The notes under the pieces were generated by a model, which ran no database searches, was not told where the DNA came from, and was given only the letters and a program-made list of their open reading frames with translations. Both the position numbers and the translations under genes were made by a program. Below, one piece after another: positions 30,905-36,058 of a stretch of 36,058 nucleotides of DNA. Each line of letters begins with the position of its first letter. The first letter of the stretch is position 1. Origin of the DNA: Amoebidium appalachense (taxonomy: Eukaryota; Ichthyosporea); contig CAVNZM010000041.1 of NCBI GenBank assembly GCA_963693365.1, positions 1 to 36,058 on the forward strand. Direction: 5' to 3'.

Positions 30905-31003
30905 TTTGTGTGTGTGCGTGTGCGCGTGTGTGCGTGGGTGTGCGTGGGTGTGCGTGTGCGTGTGCGTGTGCGTGTGCGTGTGCGTGTGCGTGTGTGCGTG
31001 TGC
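30905..31003. repeat. GTGTGC-type microsatellite
   Basis: (GT)n and (GTGTGC)n runs just upstream of the 30783-30899 exon on its coding strand. They lie next to its splice acceptor. Confidence 0.9.
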
Positions 31004-31064
31004 GATAGATTGTTAGCAGACTTATTTTCAACAAAAGTCAAAAAAATTTCCTAGAATATCCTTT

Positions 31065-31334
31065 TCACCATCCGTAAAACCATTCATCTTCCGGTCGCAT
31101 TCTTCCAGTCCTGCGATATAAAGACCCGTGCTTTTCAATGTGGCGAATTGAGTTATACAATCTGTATGTGGACAACAAGTTGTCAAGGCGTAAGGCAATG
31201 CATGGTTCGTTGATAGCACGTAGCATCCTTTTCACCGTGTCGCGTGTTTTTGACCAATTTTTGGTATAGGTGTAAAATCGGTACGCCTTTGATTTTCGAT
31301 CAGAAGATTTCAGTTCGTTCTCTAAATAATCAAG

Positions 31335-31337
<3 letters not shown>
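31065..31337 (-). pseudogene. Repeat-module protein, second half of module 2
   Basis: A minus frame open from 31337 to TGA at 31065 contains RLDNLLSTYRLYNSIRHIEK. This aligns with RIDRLLNSYRLYNILIFIEK encoded at 33116-33451. It is the continuation of module 2 (32954-33174), from which the gag element separates it. The family is not recognised. Confidence 0.6.
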
Positions 31338-31381
<44 letters not shown>

Positions 31382-32953
31382 CTATGTTCTAGCTGTGTGT
31401 GTGGGTGTGCGCGTAGACTAGGCATTGTGTTTGCAGTCTTTGCGGGGGTGTGTGCCAGAGCAGAGCGGGCACACGTGGGAGAAGGGGCAGGGCTGCTTAG
31501 CGCAGGACCGACCGTTAATGTGGAAATTCCTGCAGTGCGTCGCGGGTAGATCCACGGGTCGGGCCGGTTTTGCCGGGCCGGGTTGCGGGCCAGGGCGGTT
31601 AGGGGTTTGACCCCCGCCGGGCTTGTGGGGCGGCTTAAAGCCGTCAAGACCACAGCCGGGCTTGGGGTACATGGGGCAGGCCGCGCTGGGGTGGTCAGGG
31701 AAGCCACAGCGCTGACATGCGTCCGGGATGAGCAGAGTGGGTGGCAAGAGGAGATCCTGGTGGAGTTGGGCGAGCAGGTTGGGACACTCGATCGGAGCCC
31801 GACCCTGCTGGTGGGCAACGGTTCGGGCGTATACGTCATAGTTGTGGATCTGGGCCCACGGGTATCGGGTGCTGAGGCGAGTGATGTGCTGAGTCCAAAG
31901 TACGTCTTTGTCCGTGGGGAGGCCGAGGTGGTGCTTGGCGGCCATGTAATGGGTCCAAGCCTGGATCCAAATGACGAGTGAACGCAGGGGAACGGGTTTG
32001 TCTTGGCGAAAAGTCTCGATGCTGCCGTCGTCGGCCATGCGCAGATGCTGACCTTTCTTGGATGGGGCCAGGAGGGCGGCGGGGGTGAACTTATACAGGT
32101 CGACGAAACGATTGGCGCGCAAATCTGCCAGCACATCCGCGGGGGGAAGCGGGAGTGTGCCCGGCTGAATGTCGCCAGTGTTCTCACCTGTGATGGGGGG
32201 CGCGGGCAGGGCAGGTAGGTCTAGGTCAGGGCCGAGATGCAGCCCCGGGGAAACCTCCCCGGGTGCGGAGGGCGCGGCGGGGGGCGCGGGAGGGTCGCGG
32301 TTGGTGAGAGCAGCCAGGACGCCAGCCATCTGGGTGCTGATGGCGGTAAGGGCGGCAAGGACGGCGTCTTGAGAAGTCATCTGCGGGGACGGCGGGGCCT
32401 GAGGGGGGACTTCAGGAGGGGAGGGGAGACTAGCCGGCGGGTCCGGGTCCGTGGTGGTATGGGCCGCTGGAGGCGCGTCAGTGTCCGCGGGAGCGTTGGT
32501 CAGCCTGTGGCGGAGGTCGCTGCGGGTCAGGCGCTTGGGTGCCGCGGCAGGGGCGGTGGCTGAGGCCTGGCGCTTTTTCGGCGGCATGCTGACCGGCGTA
32601 CGGAAAGATAGGGAGAGTGAAAAGAAAATATAGCTGTAAAGCTGTAGGTGCTAAACACAGAAGATGTGTTGTTGCCCGCTGATCTGCTAAAAACTGTCGT
32701 GCTTATATACCTACGGCTACCGAACTGAGCCAATCAAAACCGATCTAGTGTTATGTGAAATCTTATCCTGAGCCAATCAGACTCGGTCTAGTGATCTGTG
32801 GAATCTGATGTTTTGATCGGCTAATAGGTGCCCGTATGCGGGCAGCCGAACGCGAACTGCTAAAACATGAAACAAAGCCTGTTGATATCGGACACCCATC
32901 CTACGTGTTTACCCAGAAAAATATTTATGTCAATAATTTCCACAAATAAAACC
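31338..32953 (-). mobile_element. Gag-only retroelement with promoter and 40-base poly(A) tail
   Basis: On the minus strand the element begins GGTTTTATTTGTGG (32953). It carries duplicated CCAAT segments and TATATAAG (32702-32709), one intact ORF, and then a 40-base A tract (T on the plus strand, 31338-31377). The tail starts about 40 bp after the stop. The 5' region is shared with 17376-17938. No reverse transcriptase, integrase or LTR pair is present, and I found no target duplication. It inserted into the linker of a repeat-module pseudogene. Confidence 0.7.
31418..32587 (-). CDS. Gag-like protein with three zinc-binding motifs
   Basis: 389 codons from ATG 32587 to TGA 31418-31420, intact. 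The N-terminus is basic (MPPKKRQ). A Pro/Ala-rich linker comes next, then a helical gag-like core (VIWIQAWTHYMAAKHHLG). The end holds three Zn motifs: CCHC (CQRCGFPDHPSAACP), CCCH-type (CRNFHINGRSCAKQPCPFSH) and a second CX2C...H...C (CPLCSGTHPRKDC). This combination resembles gag proteins of DIRS/Ngaro tyrosine-recombinase retroelements, in my recollection of those families. The GC-rich codon usage differs from the neighbours. Confidence 0.7.
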   Translation of the reverse strand: MPPKKRQASATAPAAAPKRLTRSDLRHRLTNAPADTDAPPAAHTTTDPDPPASLPSPPEVPPQAPPSPQMTSQDAVLAALTAISTQMAGVLAALTNRDPPAPPAAPSAPGEVSPGLHLGPDLDLPALPAPPITGENTGDIQPGTLPLPPADVLADLRANRFVDLYKFTPAALLAPSKKGQHLRMADDGSIETFRQDKPVPLRSLVIWIQAWTHYMAAKHHLGLPTDKDVLWTQHITRLSTRYPWAQIHNYDVYARTVAHQQGRAPIECPNLLAQLHQDLLLPPTLLIPDACQRCGFPDHPSAACPMYPKPGCGLDGFKPPHKPGGGQTPNRPGPQPGPAKPARPVDLPATHCRNFHINGRSCAKQPCPFSHVCPLCSGTHPRKDCKHNA

Positions 32954-33633
32954 AAAACATAACCCGTCCACGTCATAACCCTTTCCGCCGCATCGACATC
33001 TCGCAGAAGCTGCATTATCTCCGGGTATCGATCTGAGCCACGAAATGCTGCCCGCATGTACTCAAGACTGATATCGTCGGGGCTGAGTGAGCCCATGTCG
33101 ATATCACTGAACCGTTTAGGGGGAGGAACCACTGGGGGGGGGGACCGTGTCCGTTTTCTTCGGTGCCTTTTCAATGAATATAAGTATGTTATACAATCTG
33201 TAAGAATTTAACAATCTATCAATGCGTTTTGCAGCTTCGCTTTCTCCGATACGTTGCATCCACGTCACCACCCGAGCAGGAGATAAGGGTGCCGTCGGTT
33301 CGGTAGGGCTATGGCGGTGAAAAGGAAACCAACGGGCTGCCATTGAATTGTAATCTACAGGGCCCACCGGCTGTTCATCCCACGAGGGGCGAAAAAAAAA
33401 TTGTAACCTGATGCAGCGATTTTCTCTTCTGCCTCGTCCAGGTCTTGCCACAGCTGCCTCATTTCAGGAAAAAAGGATGCTGTGCGCAAATGCGACTTCG
33501 CTAACTGGAACTTCAGCTCAGCATTATCCAATGACCCCACGTTGATATCACTGTACGATTTAGCGAGGCATTGTTCACAGGGGCCTTGATCTCCTTCCTG
33601 GCAGTGGCCAAGTGTATAAGTTACTCTAAACAA
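32954..33633 (-). pseudogene. Repeat-module protein: module 1 and first half of module 2
   Basis: Two paralogous modules in tandem. Module 1 has SYSDINVGSLDNAELKFQL, then EMRQLWQDLDEAEEKIAASG. Module 2 has FSDIDMGSLSPDDISLEYM, then EIMQLLRDVDAAERVMTWTG. Between them lies the RIDRLLNSYRLYN block, whose partner is at 31065-31337. The frame shifts at an A9 run (33392-33400) within module 1. It sits in the 3-kb OTU-gene intron on the same strand. It is probably not part of that gene, because the flanking exons join in phase without it. The family is not recognised. Confidence 0.6.
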
Positions 33634-33912
33634 ATATCAGCTGTAGCCGTGTTTCGTGTGAAAACCTAAAACTCGGTGCTATGTTTTAAAAGAGCGTACC
33701 AGTAGGTCGGTAGATCGTGTTAATTCACGAAAACGTTTGCGTGTACGAGCATGTTTGTGCGAGCTTCCGTGTGTGATTCTGTTCTTGTGTGTTGAATGTG
33801 GTGCATGTTTATGTGTTCAAGGGTTGGTATAATATGGGGTGTGAGCTCCGTGTGTGTGCATGTGTGCATGTGTGCGTGTGCATGATGCATGTGTGTGACT
33901 GAGTGCGCTCAC

Positions 33913-34041
33913 CTACATTGTGCATCGTTTCCCCGGCATCCCCATTTTCTTTGTGTTCCTCCATGGGTGTTGGAGACTGGGTGACAGGCACAGGTGAAGG
34001 AGACCGGGTGTCAGGTAAGCTGTCGTGGGGTTGGGGGTTCA
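33913..34041 (-). CDS. OTU gene exon: Pro/Ser-rich linker
   Basis: A 129-bp phase-1 exon between acceptor TTGCCACAG and donor TGTAG|GTGAGC. It encodes a disordered Pro/Ser/Thr-rich segment (SPSPVPVTQSPTPMEEHKEN). Confidence 0.7.
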
Positions 34042-34256
34042 CTGTGGCAAAGGTGATGGTAAGTAGTTATAACTTGAGGCAGGCAACCAAACTTATCAAA
34101 AGAAAGCGCATCAATGATACGATACCTATGGATTGGATACACACTTTGTGTATTGCCAGTCATATCTTTGGGCAGACGTCTTTATATCTACATGTATTAG
34201 AGGGGAATAAGGGAATGGTTCATAGTTTTCCCTAGCTCAACTCCCAAAAGACGCCC

Positions 34257-34257
<1 letters not shown>

Positions 34258-34298
<41 letters not shown>
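34258..34298. repeat. Poly(G) tract of about 40 bases
   Basis: Uninterrupted G run in the intron between the 34041 and 34394 exons of the OTU gene. Confidence 0.95.
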
Positions 34299-34300
<2 letters not shown>

Positions 34301-34393
34301 AATTGAAAATGTTATGATACGAGACCCTGAGACGAGTAAATCTACTCACATATGATGTGACAGCTTCTACGTATTTCTGTATAACAGGCTCAC

Positions 34394-34462
34394 CTTTAAC
34401 TGCCTCAGAGTCGCTGATCGTGCCGCCGTCTGTGGCCTTGGGAGGTGGTGGCAGATTTGGAT
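34394..34462 (-). CDS. OTU gene exon: Pro-rich linker
   Basis: A 69-bp phase-1 exon between acceptor CATCTCCAG and donor AAAG|GTGAGC. It encodes a proline stretch then acidic/Ser residues (TDGGTISDSEAVK), with no fold expected. Confidence 0.7.
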
Positions 34463-34531
34463 CTGGAGATGGGAAGGGAATGGGGTTAGATGAAAGAAAC
34501 TCGATGCTGCTTACTTAACAGCCCGTCCGTC

Positions 34532-34684
34532 CCCACCCCCACCCCCACCCCCACCCCCACCCCCACCCCCACCCCCACCCCCACCCCCACCCCCACCCCC
34601 ACCCCCACCCCCACCCCCACCCCCACCCCCACCCCCACCCCCACCCCCACCCCCACCCCCCACCCCCACCCCCCACCCCCACCC
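34532..34684. repeat. (CCCCCA)n hexamer array
   Basis: About 25 copies of CCCCCA on the plus strand, becoming irregular after 34656. It lies in the intron before the OTU-domain exon. The interstitial position and single strandedness of the array do not suggest a chromosome end. Confidence 0.95.
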
Positions 34685-34885
34685 CCCCTCTTTCGTTCCA
34701 CAAAAACAAAAACAGAAACAGAAACAGAAAACAAAAGGGAAAAAACAGAACACCCAAGTGATGTTCTACGTTTGTGCAGGTGTATGCATGCGGTAGTATA
34801 ATGCCATTTTATAGCAAACCGAGCATGTGCATCGTGGTAAAGGGCCAACAAATAACAGACAAGAAGATGCAAATGGAACCCTCAC

Positions 34886-35728
34886 CGTGGAGTTGTTGCT
34901 TGAAGAGGCGGTAAACCCCAGGTGTTGTATGAGCGAGGAAGGTGTACAGGATATCGAAAGGACAATCCGCCACAGCCAAAATGAAGTGGCCCATGTCGCT
35001 GCTGGTCTTAGATACCATTTCGACAGGCCAATAGTGACCGTTGATCAGGGCAATGTAACAAATTCCCGAGACCCTTCCGTCAGGCATTTTCTCCCGTCGG
35101 GTACGGTTGACCTGGAATACTGGACGCACTGTGCGTTCGGCATCGTGCCCGGGTGTGTGACGTGGGGATATCGTGACCAACGCCAGGCCGAATTCGCTGA
35201 GCAGGTACGACTGCAGTTTACCTATCTCCGCGTGGGTGGCCCATCGTCTGTGTGTGGGGTTTCCAACCCAGTCTTGCCATTCAGCCAGCGTGGCAGGAGG
35301 CGCCTTTGTGCTATTATCCGGCGTGTATGCGAGCTTTTCGGATTCGAGATCCTCCTGTGTGAGAAGGGATGCGGTGAGGCGCCGAATGACCGGCATTGGC
35401 ACAGCGAAGATGGCTGCCACGGCATGATAGAAACAGCTTCCGTCATCAGGAACATACCGCAGGTGGAAAGACGTTCCCATATTTGTGGTCAAATTTGGGA
35501 TTGACGGTGCATTACTTCCCTTGTCAAGTGCCACCGTTGGTTCATCTGTCTCATCGTATAATCCATCGTGCCGTGTGATGAATCGTAGTCGCACGTCATC
35601 TTGAAGACCGGAACATGACTCTGGCACGAGGCCAGGAGGTTGGGGCAGAGGGGTTTGGCCAATTGGACTGGATTCTGATGTTGCATTTACCGGGGGTGGA
35701 CGGTCTTCTTGATCGTTGATGGTTAAGC
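34886..35728 (-). CDS. OTU gene exon: OTU-like cysteine protease domain
   Basis: After a Pro/Ser-rich lead the exon encodes RYVPDDGSCFYHAVA, the OTU catalytic-Cys motif (Cys codon at 35433-35435). About 133 residues later comes CYIALINGHYWPV, with the expected catalytic His (codon 35034-35036). A conserved-type block (W.THAEIGKLQSYLLSEFG) lies between. The spacing is normal for OTU deubiquitinases, which cleave ubiquitin-type isopeptide bonds. Acceptor CTCACAG is at 35729 and donor CACG|GTGAGG at 34886. No disabling change is visible. Confidence 0.85.
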
Positions 35729-35806
35729 CTGTGAGGAGGCAATGATTGTGAGACACATTGAATTCCATCATGTTTATCATGTATCTAATCGCACGTGTGC
35801 ATATTC

Positions 35807-35808
<2 letters not shown>

Positions 35809-35840
<32 letters not shown>
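35809..35840. repeat. Poly(T) tract
   Basis: About 30 T followed by AAGGGGGGGGG and T8, in the first visible OTU-gene intron. Confidence 0.9.
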
Positions 35841-35843
<3 letters not shown>

Positions 35844-35952
35844 GGGGGGGGGTTTTTTTTGGATACCAAACGTGCAAGGACATACCAATCATGATGGGTT
35901 CAGGAGGGATATAAAGCACTGACGGATTTAAAGCAGAGTATACACCCTTGAT

Positions 35953-36058
35953 TCATGTACTGATACAAAAACAAAGTGGTCACCAAATGTAAAATAAAAT
36001 TTATCCGATGTAATAGTTTTAGTCTCCCTATGTCCCTATCTCCCTCTCTCCCTCTCTC
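35953..36058. other. Window end, no gene seen
   Basis: AT-rich sequence ending in a TCCC/TCTC run. The upstream exon(s) of the OTU gene should lie beyond. Confidence 0.4.

Larger units (their letters stand above)
18644..35952 (-). pseudogene. Large multi-exon OTU-protease gene, interrupted by two exonic retroelement insertions
   Basis: Exons in coding order are 35728-34886, 34462-34394, 34041-33913, 30899-30783, 29581-28620, 28202-27876, 27408-27199, 26804-19494 and 19126-18644. All have GT donors and AG acceptors. Phases agree: phase 1 through the first five junctions, phase 0 afterwards. Joined, they give about 940 codons without a stop. A likely further upstream exon ends at donor GTATGT (35880-35885) with open frame to 35952, so the true N-terminus lies outside the window. 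The layout is OTU cysteine protease, Pro-rich linkers, acidic/basic linker, unrecognised helical domain, acidic Lys-rich tail. Two exons carry LTR insertions with intact 5-bp duplications. This allele should not make full-length protein unless other copies exist. I infer one gene from matching phases; a transcript would prove it. Confidence 0.75.

Noticed and set aside
30724-31008. Plus-strand ORF with hydrophobic, membrane-like segments
   Set aside because: It runs into a (GT)n tract. The opposite strand has an exon with good splice sites that joins its neighbours in phase.
31065-33633. Module sequences as extra exons of the OTU gene
   Set aside because: The flanking OTU exons join in phase without them, and the modules contain a frameshift and their own stop.
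34532-34684. Telomere repeat
   Set aside because: The C5A array is interstitial, short and flanked by exons of one gene. It does not match a common telomere unit.
34486-34801. ORFs with (TP)n or (GV)n through the hexamer array
   Set aside because: Direct product of (CCCCCA)n. The array lies in an intron of the OTU gene.

Overview
This is nuclear DNA from a eukaryote. It has spliceosomal introns with GT/AG borders, a full-length Copia LTR retrotransposon, two kinds of solo LTR-like elements, a LINE fragment, a piggyBac-type transposase remnant, and a very high density of simple repeats. About two dozen poly(G)/poly(C) runs of 14 or more bases occur, plus long (CA)n, (GA)n and (CCCCCA)n tracts. 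No rRNA, tRNA, operon or bacterial signal was found. I cannot name the lineage; a microbial eukaryote/alga or an invertebrate would fit.

Left third (1-18.3 kb). An AT-rich region carrying the dyad ATTGGCAAT (1-605) is followed by a piggyBac-type transposase remnant (about 1.26-2.15 kb), then a second AT-rich arm with the same motif (2.59-3.13 kb). Next come two convergent, compact, unrecognised gene pieces (3.14-4.01 kb). 4.9-6.4 kb is mostly microsatellite. An LTR-like element (7.20-7.88 kb) abuts a 5'-truncated LINE reverse transcriptase, which is itself split by a 902-bp solo Copia LTR. After more microsatellites there is a probable mitochondrial coiled-coil protein gene (13.97-14.73 kb, minus). 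A GC-rich 32-bp satellite ending in a perfect fold-back (15.06-15.20 kb) follows, fused to a second, nearly identical copy of the 3.1-kb gene. Another compact gene end (16.47-16.74 kb) and an AT-rich GGATATCC-motif region with a 563-bp inserted element complete this third.

Right half (18.6-36 kb). Nearly everything belongs to one large minus-strand gene of at least nine exons. It encodes an OTU-type cysteine protease domain followed by proline-rich and acidic linkers and an unrecognised C-terminal domain. All splice phases agree, and about 940 codons are free of stops. Two mobile elements sit inside its exons, each with a clean 5-bp target duplication: a young Copia element (19,518-26,649) and a 484-bp solo LTR-like element (28,862-29,345). 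Removing each insert, with one duplication copy, restores the reading frame, so the gene was broken recently. A 3-kb intron holds a third insertion, a gag-only element with a 40-base poly(A) tail. That element lies in the wreck of a two-module repeat protein.

The most unusual signals are four. First, an array of tandem hairpins with compensating base changes lies between pol and the 3' LTR of the Copia element. Second, the gag-only element shares a conserved promoter-bearing 5' region with the 563-bp element. Third, two near-identical, reciprocally truncated copies of an unknown gene are present. Fourth, several unrelated AT-rich blocks are each studded with their own short palindrome.
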